64,000 bases of DNA from Paenibacillus athensensis (GCF_004514475.2 NZ_MYFO02000001.1:186001-250000); one strand, 5' to 3'; positions 42,655 through 51,667 are shown, counted from the stretch's first letter. The notes: generated from the letters alone by a model not told the origin. Numbers and translations are program-made.

Positions 42655-42956
42655 ATACGTGTCGGTGGTCGATAAAATAGAAAGCGCTTTGGCATGCGAT
42701 GAATAGCAGATCAGCGGCGGATGCGGGTTCAGATCGAGTTGCTTCGTACGGATGGGGGAGACCTCCTAGGGCGAACGATTCTTATTTTAGAAGATATCAT
42801 CCTTTTTTTCTTAAATTTTACATATTTCAACGCAAGGTGTCAATTGCATCAGACTTAGGCTGCCGCGCCAAGTCAGCCGCAAGGCCCGCACCAAACCGAC
42901 CGCGCAGCCGTATACTGATAAGCGATACAAAGCTGAGACAAGCAGGAGGGAGCGCT
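42655..42956. other. Divergent region, partly coding
   Basis: The left 99 bases are probably the true start of the BtrH_N-like gene. The remaining 200 bases lie between two divergent genes and are A+T-rich at 42780-42840. A promoter pair could not be fixed by eye. Confidence 0.5.
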
Positions 42957-44507
42957 TTGAAAAAAGAAGATCCCCGCCAGCATAATAGCCAAGCGGGCGA
43001 ACCCGCCGTCGGTTCCACGGATACCCGGCCGCAATGGCATTCGGCCCATTGGCATGCACGGTACGAGCAGTTGTTTGCCGACAGCTTCAGACGCGTGTAC
43101 AACGAGCAGCGCTACGGTCGTGCCTGGCGCTCCGCCACAGAGGTTCAAGAGCTCAAACAGCTGTTTGTCCGCGTCATGCATACCGATCCGACGGTTTACG
43201 GCGCGCTGCTGCAATTGAAATCATGGGATGTTTACAGCTATTGGCATTCGTTTGATGTATATGTGCTTGGTTGTTTACTCAAGGGACGGAACGAGGATTT
43301 CGCCTTTTATAAAGGGCTGCTGCTGCACGACATCGGCAAGCTGGAGATCGATCAAGCGATTTTGCGGAAAAATACCCGGCTGACGACGGGCGAATACGCG
43401 CGGATTCAGCGGCATACGCAGCTGGGAGCGGCCTTTGTCGGCGAGCATGTGCAGTTTGCCGGAGAAGTGGCGCTGGAGCTGATCGGCAGCCATCACGAAC
43501 GGCTCGACGGCAGCGGCTATCCGGCGGGCAAGCGAGCGGTCGACTTGAGCGAAGCTGTACGCGTGGCAATGGTCGCCGACGTCTATTCCGCGCTGACGCT
43601 TGAACGGCCGTACAGGGCTCCGCTGGCGGCCAGTGATGCCATCGCCATCTTGCTCAAGACAGAGGTGCAATACGATGCCGATTGGCTGCACAGGCTGATG
43701 GAGGGGCTTGGCGTGTATCCGCTGCAGGCTCGCGTCGAGCTGACCGACGGACGTTATGCGACGATTCTGCATCATAATCGCAGCTGCCCGCATTTGCCGC
43801 TTGTGCAGATCGACGGCCGCGGCAAGGCGCTGGAGCTGCCGCGACGCGGCGAGCTTGCCGTCAAGCGGCTCGTCGGGTACAGCACGGACCGGACTAGCGG
43901 CCCGACGGCTTGGGACCGCTATGTGGCCGCGCTGCTGAGCGGCGAGACGGAGCAAGCGCTGGCGGCGCTGGAGAAGCTGTCCGACGGCCGGCGCATCGAA
44001 GAGGTGTACGTCGAGCTGATCGCCAAGGCAATGCAGGCGGTGCGCGCCCGCCGTTCGGCCGGCGAAATTACGGTGGCCGAGGTGCAAGTGGCGGTCATGG
44101 TCACCCGCGAGGTGATGCGGGCCATTGCCGGAGCTTACTCGCAGGAGCAGCCATCCGGGCGCAAGCTGGTGCTGACCTCGGCCGGCTACGGCGAATCGCT
44201 GCACATGCACATGCTGGGCGATATGTTGCGGGCGAACGGCTGGACGGTGTACACCGTCGCGGAGCCGGTTCCCGCCGATGATTTGCTGGCATTTATGGAC
44301 AAACATGCCATACGCAGCGCCGCGATTTTTGCGCGCAAAAAAGCGGACATCCCCAGGCTGCGCAAAGCGGTGCAAGAGCTCAAGCGCAAGGCGCCTGCCG
44401 CCCTGTTGATTGTGGGCGGCGAGGCGCTGGGGAACGTCCGCGTGGCCGAAGCCGACTACGAGGTTCGCGATATGCTGCGGGCGGTGGAGGAGCTGACCCG
44501 GCTGTGA
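42957..44507 (+). CDS. HD-GYP phosphodiesterase fused to a cobalamin-binding-like domain
   Basis: A 516-residue soluble protein. Residues about 90-235 form an HD-GYP domain with LLLHDIGKLE (His124-Asp125) and HHERLDGSGYP (about 182-192), so metal ligands and GYP are complete; such enzymes degrade cyclic di-GMP. Residues about 320-400 are helical, like the cap in front of B12-binding domains. Residues about 402-516 resemble a B12-binding Rossmann fold: TSAGYGESLHMHMLGDMLRA is placed like DxHxxG but the Asp is replaced, then SAAIFARKKADI and ALLIVGGEAL. TTG 42957 lies six bases after AGGAGGG (42944-42950). The fusion suggests sensing of a ligand or light; cobalamin binding is uncertain. Confidence 0.8.
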   Translation: MKKEDPRQHNSQAGEPAVGSTDTRPQWHSAHWHARYEQLFADSFRRVYNEQRYGRAWRSATEVQELKQLFVRVMHTDPTVYGALLQLKSWDVYSYWHSFDVYVLGCLLKGRNEDFAFYKGLLLHDIGKLEIDQAILRKNTRLTTGEYARIQRHTQLGAAFVGEHVQFAGEVALELIGSHHERLDGSGYPAGKRAVDLSEAVRVAMVADVYSALTLERPYRAPLAASDAIAILLKTEVQYDADWLHRLMEGLGVYPLQARVELTDGRYATILHHNRSCPHLPLVQIDGRGKALELPRRGELAVKRLVGYSTDRTSGPTAWDRYVAALLSGETEQALAALEKLSDGRRIEEVYVELIAKAMQAVRARRSAGEITVAEVQVAVMVTREVMRAIAGAYSQEQPSGRKLVLTSAGYGESLHMHMLGDMLRANGWTVYTVAEPVPADDLLAFMDKHAIRSAAIFARKKADIPRLRKAVQELKRKAPAALLIVGGEALGNVRVAEADYEVRDMLRAVEELTRL

Positions 44508-44720
44508 AGGGCTGGGCGGGATCGCGGCGCGGTTTCCACAGCGGGGCATCCATAACGCGGCTGCCGGGGTCTCGCCCGCAAGCGAAGAGTACCGCCCCCG
44601 CTGCGGTCAGTCCGCTTGCCTTGCGGCACCCGCAAGGTGGAAGGGATCGCACCGCGATTGCCGGACGGTCAACCGCCCGCCAGACCTTCTGCGCGCCCGT
44701 TCGTTCATGAGCTGTCCGCG

Positions 44721-46553
44721 CTAGGTGACCGATTGGCGGAACGCTTCAACGTGCTGGACATCGCCGCTGACCAGCAGCCGGTCGCCAAGGCGCAGCTCGG
44801 TGTTGCCGTGCGGGATCAGATGCGATTGCCCGCGGAATACGCGCAGGATCAGGATGTTCTGCAGCGACAGCTGGCGCAGCAGGGTGGAGCGGAACGGCAA
44901 GCGGCCGATTTCGATTTCGTAAATCATTTCGTCCTGCTCGGCCAACAGCTTGAGGGCGCCGGGACTGTCGATCAGCGCGCGCAGCACGGTCCGGGCCGCA
45001 TACAGCGTCGAGAACACCTCGAAGCCGCGGTCGGCGAGCTGCTTTTGGCCTTGCGGCGATTCCAGTCGCACCAGCACGCGTTGGCCCTCGCCCGGCGAGA
45101 GGAACGAGGCGAGCGCCAGGTTCAGCTCGTCGTCGCCGGTCGCCAGCACGACGATGTCGGCGCTGAACGCGCCCTGCTGCTTCAGCTGCTCGGCATTGAG
45201 CGCGCCGAGCTTGACGGTGCGCGCAGCGGCTTCTTCGCCGAGCAGGCCGAAGGCGGCTTCCGATGCGGTGTAGACGCGCAGATCGTACATGTCCTCGCGC
45301 AGCAGGTCCTGCACGACCGGCGTCGAGATGTGGTTCATGCCGATCACGGCGACGACCGGCTTGCGCGGCGCAGGCTTCGGCGACAGTTTGCTGTAAAGCA
45401 CGGGGAAGATCAGGCAGCTGAGCAGCGCCACGAGAATGAGCGCTCCGTGCAGCGATTCCTTGATGATGCCCAATTCAAGCGCCAGCGTCGCAGCGGCGAT
45501 GACGAGGCTGAGCTTCGACGACAGCAGCACGCCGGAGCTGAGCACGTCCTTCCAGCTGTACCAGCGGCGCAGCAGCGCCATCGGCACGATTTTGGCCAGG
45601 AACATGACGATCAATAGCAGCGGAATCATCAGCACCATTTTGGCATCGGTAAAAATGGTCTTCAGCTCGAGGCCGGCCCCGACCATCACGAAAAAAATCG
45701 GGATCAAAAAGCCGTAGCCAAACGATTCAAGCTGGTGTACAAACGCTTTCTTAGGCCGCAGCAGGGAGACGATCACCCCGGCGAGGAACGCGCCCAGAAT
45801 ATTCTCGGCCCCCAGGCTTTCCGACAGGAACACGATGGCCAGCATCAAGGCGAAAATCGCCCGCGTGCCGAATTGGATCGTGCTTTCGCTCAGCACCTGG
45901 AACACCTTGCCGGCAGCCAACCGCTTGACGAAGCGGTAGATGACGACGACCAGCAGGAAAAACAGCAGGAGCAGCAGCATTTTGGACAAGTTGCGCGACA
46001 GATAGCTGACATAGAAGGCGAGCAAAATCATCGTAAAAAAGTCGGCCAGCACCGTCACCAGCAGCAGCGTCTGTCCGAGGCGCGTGTTCAGCATCTTGCG
46101 CTCCTTGAGCACCGGAACGACGACGCCCAGCGATACGGTGCCGATAATCAGCGTGGTCAGGAAGACGCGGCTGACGAGTCCGGTCAGCATCAGCAGCCAG
46201 GCCAGCAGCCCGGACATGGCGAAGATGCCGATAAAAATGGCAATCGCGACAGCGAACGTCGAATCGCCGGATTTGGCGCCGTCCCGGCTTCGGGTGGGGG
46301 TGAAGGAGGAGAAATCAATTTCAAGCCCGCTAAGGAACATCAAATAAATGAATCCAAGCAGGGACAATAGCTCCAGCCACGGGTCGTCGCTCACGAGATT
46401 GAACCCGCTTTTGCCGATAATGACGCCGGCGACAATTTCAGCCACGACGACGGGGACAAGCCGCAGGCGCAGCTGATACAATAGAATCGGGACCAGAAAA
46501 GACAAGGACACAACCAGCATCAGACTGGTCAGCGAGCCGTTGCCATGCTCCAT
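44721..46553 (-). CDS. KefB-type cation:proton antiporter with RCK domains
   Basis: A 610-residue CPA2 antiporter. About 12 membrane helices fill residues 1-385, with the family pattern VVAEIVAGVIIGKSGFNLV and LGAFLAGVIVSLL. A cytoplasmic TrkA_N/RCK domain follows (about 400-510, PVVAVIGMNHISTPVVQDLL), then a TrkA_C domain (about 530-605). It exchanges potassium or sodium for protons, gated by a nucleotide or ligand at the RCK domain. AAGGAGG on the minus strand (46562-46568) selects ATG 46553 rather than the longer frame from 46769. It is divergent from the MerR gene but shows no other link to it. Confidence 0.88.
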   Translation of the reverse strand: MEHGNGSLTSLMLVVSLSFLVPILLYQLRLRLVPVVVAEIVAGVIIGKSGFNLVSDDPWLELLSLLGFIYLMFLSGLEIDFSSFTPTRSRDGAKSGDSTFAVAIAIFIGIFAMSGLLAWLLMLTGLVSRVFLTTLIIGTVSLGVVVPVLKERKMLNTRLGQTLLLVTVLADFFTMILLAFYVSYLSRNLSKMLLLLLFFLLVVVIYRFVKRLAAGKVFQVLSESTIQFGTRAIFALMLAIVFLSESLGAENILGAFLAGVIVSLLRPKKAFVHQLESFGYGFLIPIFFVMVGAGLELKTIFTDAKMVLMIPLLLIVMFLAKIVPMALLRRWYSWKDVLSSGVLLSSKLSLVIAAATLALELGIIKESLHGALILVALLSCLIFPVLYSKLSPKPAPRKPVVAVIGMNHISTPVVQDLLREDMYDLRVYTASEAAFGLLGEEAAARTVKLGALNAEQLKQQGAFSADIVVLATGDDELNLALASFLSPGEGQRVLVRLESPQGQKQLADRGFEVFSTLYAARTVLRALIDSPGALKLLAEQDEMIYEIEIGRLPFRSTLLRQLSLQNILILRVFRGQSHLIPHGNTELRLGDRLLVSGDVQHVEAFRQSVT

Positions 46554-46713
46554 GTGGGGATTCCTCCTTGCTTTCAGATTAATCGGCCTAATGGCGGCGA
46601 TGGAAAAGCTTGTCTCCAGTATAGCGGAATTGGCTGCAATTGGACAAATACGTATGGGCCTGGCGTCCCGGCGAGCCGTCGAAGCAAGACGAATCCCTGT
46701 TAAAAACAGGGCC

Positions 46714-46744
46714 TTGACTCTCCCCTTGGAGGAGGCTTTACGCT
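46714..46744 (+). promoter_or_regulatory. MerR-type promoter with 19-bp spacer
   Basis: TTGACT (46714-46719) and TACGCT (46739-46744) are 19 bases apart, the overlong spacing typical of MerR-controlled promoters. The spacer has a partial dyad (CTCTCCCC facing GGAGGAGGCT). It lies 24 bases before the MerR gene, so the regulator probably controls itself. Confidence 0.65.
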
Positions 46745-46767
46745 GAACAGGAAAGGGAGGGAGTTCC

Positions 46768-47550
46768 ATGTTCTATACAGTAAAAGAAGTTGCCGAGTTG
46801 TCCGGGGCGACTGTCAAAACCTTGCATCATTATCACAAAATCGGGCTGCTGGCGCCGCGCGAAATCAGCGAGGCCGGCTACCGGCTCTACGGCTCGCGCG
46901 AGCTGGAGCGGCTGCAGGAGATTTTGTTTTACCGCGAGCTGGATTTCTCGCTGGACGAAATCAAGCAGCTGCTCGACGGGCAGCCGGACCGGACGGCGAT
47001 CTTACGCGACCAGCGGGAACGGCTGGCCGCGCGCGCCGAGCGGCTGCACGGGCTTGTACGCACGCTGGAGCTGACGCTTGCGGGCGAGCTGGCCGGCGAG
47101 CCGCTTCCAGAGGCGGAGCTGTTTCGCGGCTTCGCCAGCGCCGCGCAATGGCGCGCAGCGCTGGAGCCGCAGCGGCAGTATCTGCGCGAGCAGTACGGCT
47201 TTGAGCTGCTCGACGACAAAGCGGCCGAAGCGCTGGATGCGGCAGCGATGAACGAGATGGCCCGCGAGGCGAAGCGCTTCATGGACGGCATGGCGGACGG
47301 GCTGCGGCGCAAATGCGCGGCCGGCAGCGAAGCCGCAGCGGCGCTGATTGCCAGCCATCTCGCTGCGTTGAACGGCTTTGGCCACGCGACGACGGCAGCC
47401 GACTTCGCTGCGCAATGCCGTTTCTTCCTCGCGGACGATTTTCACCGCGATATGCTGGAATCGCAACAGGTCGGTCTGGCGTATTATGTGTGCGCCGCAG
47501 CCGATGCTTTTGCCAAAGCGCACACCGGCGATGCGGTCGCGGGCAGCTAA
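46768..47550 (+). CDS. MerR family regulator with TipAS-like effector domain
   Basis: A 260-residue regulator. The N-terminal winged helix (about 1-70) has the MerR pattern YTVKEVAELSGATVKTLHHY with IGLLAP and YRLYG. A dimerisation helix follows (75-115). The C-terminal part (about 130-255) is helical and resembles the TipAS domain that binds drug-like ligands (MNEMAREAKRFMDGMADGLR). ATG 46768 follows GGGAGGGAG. It probably activates itself from the 19-bp-spacer promoter; the ligand is unknown. Its use of GC-rich codons matches neighbouring genes. Confidence 0.85.
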   Translation: MFYTVKEVAELSGATVKTLHHYHKIGLLAPREISEAGYRLYGSRELERLQEILFYRELDFSLDEIKQLLDGQPDRTAILRDQRERLAARAERLHGLVRTLELTLAGELAGEPLPEAELFRGFASAAQWRAALEPQRQYLREQYGFELLDDKAAEALDAAAMNEMAREAKRFMDGMADGLRRKCAAGSEAAAALIASHLAALNGFGHATTAADFAAQCRFFLADDFHRDMLESQQVGLAYYVCAAADAFAKAHTGDAVAGS

Positions 47551-47577
47551 CGCCCCCCGCTTCATGAATGACCCTAA

Positions 47578-47632
47578 GCTCCTTCATCAGCTTGCGCGTG
47601 CGCGCAAGCTGAGCGAAGGGGCGTTTTATTTT
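47578..47632 (+). terminator. Terminator after the MerR gene
   Basis: A perfect 10-bp stem CAGCTTGCGC/GCGCAAGCTG with a four-base loop (47588-47611) is extended outward by imperfect pairing (CTCCTTC with GAAGGGG) and followed by TTTTATTTT. Confidence 0.75.
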
Positions 47633-47678
47633 ACCCGAGAACGGGCAGTAAATTAAGGGTAGACGAAGCGCAATAATT

Positions 47679-47701
47679 TTGACATAATGAGAATGATTTT
47701 C
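47679..47701 (+). promoter_or_regulatory. Fur box before the ABC exporter gene
   Basis: CATAATGAGAATGATTTTC (47683-47701) matches the 19-base Fur consensus at 15 positions. It overlaps a TTGACA hexamer (47679-47684) that may be the -35. A good -10 was not found at 17 bases. Iron control is likely. Confidence 0.6.
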
Positions 47702-47742
47702 AGTTTCAATACGTTTACGGAGTTGGAGAGGTGGAAGCAAAA

Positions 47743-49458
47743 ATGATACGCCGATTTATGTCTTATTATGAACCCTACCGGCGGCTGTTTTTTCTGGATT
47801 TCGGCTGTGCGGTGTTTGCGGGCTTGCTGGAGCTGGGCTTTCCGCTTGCGGTCAATCAATTTGTCGACAAGCTGCTGCCGCAGGGCAACTGGAAATGGAT
47901 TCTCGCCGCTTGCGCCGCCCTGCTGGCGATGTATGTATTCAGCTCCTTCATGCAATACGTTGTGACGTATTGGGGACATATGCTGGGCATCAATATTGAA
48001 ACGGATATGCGCAGAAAGCTGTTTGCGCACGTGCAGAAGCTGAGCTTCCGCTTTTTTGACAACAATAAAACCGGCCATCTGATTTCGCGGCTGACGAGCG
48101 ATTTGATGGAAATTGGCGAGGTGGCCCATCATGGGCCCGAGGATTTGTTCATTGCTGTCATGACACTGATCGGCTCGTTTGCGCTCATGCTGGCGATCAA
48201 TTGGAAGCTGGCGGTGCTGACCTTCATTATTATTCCATTTATTTTCTGGCTGGCTATCTACTTTAACCGCCGCATGACCGGGGCGTTTCACCGGCTGTTC
48301 GGCGATATCGCCGACTTTAGCGCGCGGATCGAAGACAATGTCGGCGGCATCCGCGTCGTGCAGGCTTTTGCCAACGAACGCCACGAGGAAACGCAATTCG
48401 AAGAAAACAACAGCCGCTTCAGGCTTAGCAAGCTGCTCTCTTATAAAATCATGGCCTTGAACTCGTCGATCAGCTATATGCTGATGCGCTTCGTCACCTT
48501 GTTTGTGATGCTGTGCGGAACGTATTTTGTTATTCGCGGCGAGCTGACGTATGGCGGCTTTATCGGCTTTTTGCTGCTGACCAATGTGTTTTTTCGGCCT
48601 GTCGAGAAAATCAACGCGATCATCGAAAGCTATCCGAAGGGCATCGCCGGCTTCAAACGGTATATCGAGCTGCTCGATACGGCGCCGGATGTGGCTGATA
48701 CGCCGGGTGCGGTGGAGCTGGATAAGGTCAATGGCGATATTCGCTACGAGGGTGTGAAGTTTGGCTATGAAGGGGAAGGCGATGTGCTGTCGGGCATCGA
48801 CCTGACTATACGGGCCGGCGAGACGGTAGCGTTTGTTGGGCCGTCCGGTGCGGGCAAAACAACGCTGTGCAGCCTGCTGCCGCGCTTTTATGAGGTACAG
48901 GCAGGCCGGATTACCGTAGACGGGCTTGATATCCGCAATGTACAGCTTGCTGCGCTGCGCCGGCAGATCGGCATCGTGCAGCAGGATGTGTTTTTGTTCG
49001 GCGGCACCATCCGCGAGAATATCGGCTACGGGAAGCTGGGCGCGGGTGAAGACGAGCTGTGGGAGGCGGCCCGGCGGGCGCGGCTGGACGATTTTATCCG
49101 TTCGCTGCCGGATGGCCTGGATACGATTGTCGGCGAGCGCGGTGTGAAGCTGTCCGGCGGACAAAAGCAGCGCTTGGCCATTGCCCGGATGTTTCTGAAA
49201 AACCCGCCGATTCTTATTCTCGACGAAGCGACCTCGGCGCTCGACACCGAGACGGAAGCGGCGATTCAGCAGTCGCTGGCCGAGCTGTCGGCAGGGCGCA
49301 CAACGCTTGTAATCGCTCACCGGCTGGCGACGATTCGCAATGCCGACAGGATCGTTGTCGTAACGGCAGACGGCATCGCCGAGCAAGGCGGTCACGAGGA
49401 GCTTGTGACCTCCGGCGGCATCTACAGCCGGCTGCATCAAGCGCAGTTCGGCGCTTAG
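47743..49458 (+). CDS. ABC exporter half-transporter (membrane domain fused to ATPase), iron-regulated
   Basis: A 571-residue MsbA/BmrA-type exporter. The first 310 residues form six membrane helices with the type-1 exporter pattern (LGINIETDMRRKLFAHVQKL, FFDNNKTGHLISRLTSDLM). The ATPase domain has Walker A GPSGAGKTT, Q-loop VQQDVFLF, signature LSGGQKQR, Walker B ILILDEATSALD and an H-loop His in VIAHRL, all intact. ATG 47743 lies 11 bases after GGAGAGG; GTG 47731 is too close. The Fur box upstream suggests it exports a siderophore or exchanges a metal-linked substrate; exporter identity alone cannot tell. Confidence 0.9.
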   Translation: MIRRFMSYYEPYRRLFFLDFGCAVFAGLLELGFPLAVNQFVDKLLPQGNWKWILAACAALLAMYVFSSFMQYVVTYWGHMLGINIETDMRRKLFAHVQKLSFRFFDNNKTGHLISRLTSDLMEIGEVAHHGPEDLFIAVMTLIGSFALMLAINWKLAVLTFIIIPFIFWLAIYFNRRMTGAFHRLFGDIADFSARIEDNVGGIRVVQAFANERHEETQFEENNSRFRLSKLLSYKIMALNSSISYMLMRFVTLFVMLCGTYFVIRGELTYGGFIGFLLLTNVFFRPVEKINAIIESYPKGIAGFKRYIELLDTAPDVADTPGAVELDKVNGDIRYEGVKFGYEGEGDVLSGIDLTIRAGETVAFVGPSGAGKTTLCSLLPRFYEVQAGRITVDGLDIRNVQLAALRRQIGIVQQDVFLFGGTIRENIGYGKLGAGEDELWEAARRARLDDFIRSLPDGLDTIVGERGVKLSGGQKQRLAIARMFLKNPPILILDEATSALDTETEAAIQQSLAELSAGRTTLVIAHRLATIRNADRIVVVTADGIAEQGGHEELVTSGGIYSRLHQAQFGA

Positions 49459-49510
49459 CAGCCTGACCGGCATTCAACAGCCGACCGGCAGCGCCAAATA
49501 CGTTCTTACC

Positions 49511-49551
49511 AGACAGAGGCCCGTTCCAGGAACGCGGCGCTGTCTTTTTTT
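49511..49551 (+). terminator. Terminator after the ABC exporter
   Basis: AGACAG at 49511-49516 pairs with CTGTCT at 49540-49545, with an inner CCGTTC/GAACGCGG stem and a few mismatches, followed by seven T residues. Confidence 0.75.
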
Positions 49552-49560
49552 ACATTTTAA

Positions 49561-49590
49561 TTGACAATGATAATCATTATCAATTAAAAT
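49561..49590 (+). promoter_or_regulatory. Promoter with perfect 7-1-7 Fur box
   Basis: TTGACA (49561-49566) and TAAAAT (49585-49590) are 18 bases apart. The spacer holds TGATAATCATTATCA (49568-49582), an exact 7-1-7 inverted repeat identical to the core Fur box. Fur bound here would occupy the promoter itself. Confidence 0.88.
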
Positions 49591-49626
49591 GAGGGTAGCT
49601 CACATACCAACGAGGAGGTACGCGAC

Positions 49627-50430
49627 ATGTCGAAGGAAGTCAAGGAGCGCTTTCTGTTTCATTATTCCTCCGTGAAGGTGCAAGCCGATTCCACGCTGCT
49701 GGCCGCATCGCTCGGCCGGGGCGTGTGGCGAAAGCCGGTCGGTCAAGATACGTGGCAGCGGCTGGGCGACGGCTGGGACAGCGATATGCATACGAATCGT
49801 CTTCATCTTTACGATAACCGCGCTTATGCGTGTACGAACAAGGGACTGCTGCAGCTGGCCGAAGACGGCAGTTGGCGGATGACGGATTTGGAGGTCACCT
49901 GTTATCAGTTTCTCGAATTCGGCCGCTCGGCGCTCGCTGGAACGGCATACGGGCTGTGGGTGCGCAAGCATGGCATGTGGGAGCCCGCCTCCCATGCCCA
50001 GTCGGCCGTCTACGATGTGCTATATGTGCCGGAATTTATCATTTTGGCTCTGGATGACGGCATTGCCGTCTACGACCGCTATACGTGCGAGTGGAGCGAG
50101 CATAAATTGGAGACCGCGATTACAAGTCTGGCTGTGTATCACGGCTTTTTGCTAGGCACAACCGAGAAGGGCGAGCTGCTCGTCGGCAACAAGCGCGGAG
50201 GCTTCACGAAAGTGAACTACCCCAATTTATTCGTTTTTTCGCTGGTTACCCGGCAGGGGCGCGTTTATGCGTGCACCGATCACGGCTTATTCCGCATCGG
50301 ACGTCTGTATGAAGACATTACGCTATTTTCGGTGAAGCTGGGCTTGCCCGTCACGGACGCCGATGTGGACGTGCATCAATTGTATATGGCTACTTTATTT
50401 CAAGGCGTGCAGACGATGCCGATTGGCTAA
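49627..50430 (+). CDS. Propeller-like protein of an iron-regulated operon
   Basis: A 267-residue cytoplasmic protein built of repeated beta stretches (LLAASLGRGVWRKPV, AYACTNKGLLQLAED, SALAGTAYGLWVRKHG, FLLGTTEKGELLV, RVYACTDHGLFRIG). Each unit of about 40 residues has a Gly-hydrophobic pattern like a beta-propeller blade. About six units fit. There is no signal peptide and no enzyme motif. CGAGGAGG before ATG 49627 is strong. Directly behind a perfect Fur box and followed by a flavodoxin, it is probably made when iron is scarce; its function is unknown. Confidence 0.65.
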   Translation: MSKEVKERFLFHYSSVKVQADSTLLAASLGRGVWRKPVGQDTWQRLGDGWDSDMHTNRLHLYDNRAYACTNKGLLQLAEDGSWRMTDLEVTCYQFLEFGRSALAGTAYGLWVRKHGMWEPASHAQSAVYDVLYVPEFIILALDDGIAVYDRYTCEWSEHKLETAITSLAVYHGFLLGTTEKGELLVGNKRGGFTKVNYPNLFVFSLVTRQGRVYACTDHGLFRIGRLYEDITLFSVKLGLPVTDADVDVHQLYMATLFQGVQTMPIG

Positions 50431-50474
50431 CTGCAAGCCGCTGATCATATGGATGGAGATCAAGGAGGATACCT

Positions 50475-50927
50475 GTGACGCAAGTAATTGTTGTATACGC
50501 AAGCATGACTGGAAACACAGAAGAGATGGCCGAAGCGGTGGCCGCCGGGCTGCGTGAAGCCGGAGTCGAGCCTGTGCTCGTCTCGGTGCTGGACGCCCAT
50601 GCCGCAAAATTACAGAACTACGACGGCTTTCTGCTGGGTGCCTATACATGGGGCGACGGAGATTTGCCCGATGAATTTCTCGATTTTTACGAGGAACTGG
50701 ACGAGGTTGATTTGCAGGGGATGAAAGGCGCTGTTTTCGGCTCGGCCGACTCGTCCTACCGCCATTATGGAGCAGCCATCAGGATTCTGGAGGAGAAAAT
50801 AACGGAACGCGGAGCCGTGAAGGCGCTGGAAGGGCTGAAAATCGAGCTGAGCCCGTCGCCGGACGATCTGGAGCTGTGCAAGGCGTTTGGCACGAGCTTT
50901 GCGGCTCAGGTGGCCGTGACGAATTAA
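50475..50927 (+). CDS. Flavodoxin
   Basis: A 150-residue flavodoxin with the FMN phosphate loop YASMTGNTEEMAE (SxTGNT) and the isoalloxazine-binding loops LLGAYTWGDGDLPDE and FGSADSSYRHYG. It carries electrons in place of ferredoxin when iron is short, which agrees with the Fur box upstream. GTG 50475 follows AAGGAGG at 50463-50469. It is the second gene of the operon. Confidence 0.93.
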   Translation: MTQVIVVYASMTGNTEEMAEAVAAGLREAGVEPVLVSVLDAHAAKLQNYDGFLLGAYTWGDGDLPDEFLDFYEELDEVDLQGMKGAVFGSADSSYRHYGAAIRILEEKITERGAVKALEGLKIELSPSPDDLELCKAFGTSFAAQVAVTN

Positions 50928-50977
50928 TCGCTCGCCGAAAGCGGCGAGGCGGCAAGCAGGCAGGATTCAAACGGACG

Positions 50978-51667
50978 ATGGAGGCGTTGGCGGCGATGGA
51001 GGTTATTGAGGATTACCGGCTGGAAGCGATGATGAAAAATGGAGGGGCTGGCAGCCAGCGCGCAGCCAGCGACGTCGATTGGCGACAGCTCGCTTTATAC
51101 GGCGTAAGCCATGCGCTGAACGATTTGTTCAGCCTGCCGCCCGAGGCGCGCACAGCCGCGCGCGTGGAAGCACTGATCGAAAGGCGCTGGACCAACCGCG
51201 GGTACAAATTCGCTTCACGTGAGCATTATCATCATGTGAAGCGGTGCGCCGTTCAAGCGCTCGTTCGTTATGCCGCAAGCCGGCAAGAGCAGGCCGGCCC
51301 GCTGCTGCTTTTTGAAACTATACAAACGCACATCAGTCCGCTGAACGTAGATCTTTCGCTCAACCTGCAGCTGCTCTGGGGCGGCGAAAAGGAAGCGGCA
51401 GGCGAGTTTCGCATCCACAGGTTTGTCATGGAGGCCCGGCCTCAGGAGAACGAAAGCTTTTTCCATTTGGCGACGCTGCTTGGCTATCACGCCTTCGGCC
51501 GTTTGCCGCAATCGATCGAGGTATGGTCCGTGCTGGGCGGTGGCGGGGCTCGCTGCCAGCCCTCCCTTGAGCATTTGCAGGCGTCCTACGACTACCTGCG
51601 GCTGATCCGGGATTATATGAAGGAAGCGGATGAGGAAATGGCGCCTCTGCGGCGGCGCTGCACATAG
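50978..51667 (+). CDS. Unknown protein, third gene of the Fur-controlled operon
   Basis: About 229 residues, no membrane segment. A helical first half (LYGVSHALNDLFSLPPEART) leads to a beta-rich second half (TIQTHISPLNVDLSLNLQLL, RFVMEARPQENESFFHLATL). I do not recognise the family. The alternation of Asp, Glu and strands (VDLSLNLQLLW and then EFRIHRFVMEA) recalls PD-(D/E)XK-type nuclease cores, but the motif cannot be shown. The start is uncertain: ATG 50978, or ATG 50996 with GGAGG at 50980-50984. It begins 50 bases after the flavodoxin and is followed by a terminator. Confidence 0.55.
   Translation: MEALAAMEVIEDYRLEAMMKNGGAGSQRAASDVDWRQLALYGVSHALNDLFSLPPEARTAARVEALIERRWTNRGYKFASREHYHHVKRCAVQALVRYAASRQEQAGPLLLFETIQTHISPLNVDLSLNLQLLWGGEKEAAGEFRIHRFVMEARPQENESFFHLATLLGYHAFGRLPQSIEVWSVLGGGGARCQPSLEHLQASYDYLRLIRDYMKEADEEMAPLRRRCT

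Noticed and set aside
43275..44549. Leftward frame of 424 codons
   Set aside because: Antisense shadow of the HD-GYP gene, rich in His, Arg and Gln as such shadows are.
47588..47611. Perfect palindrome that could be a recombination or attachment site
   Set aside because: It is followed by a T-rich run just after a gene end, so a terminator explains it better.
47653..49473. Leftward frame of 606 codons
   Set aside because: Antisense to the ABC exporter, which has all ATPase motifs.
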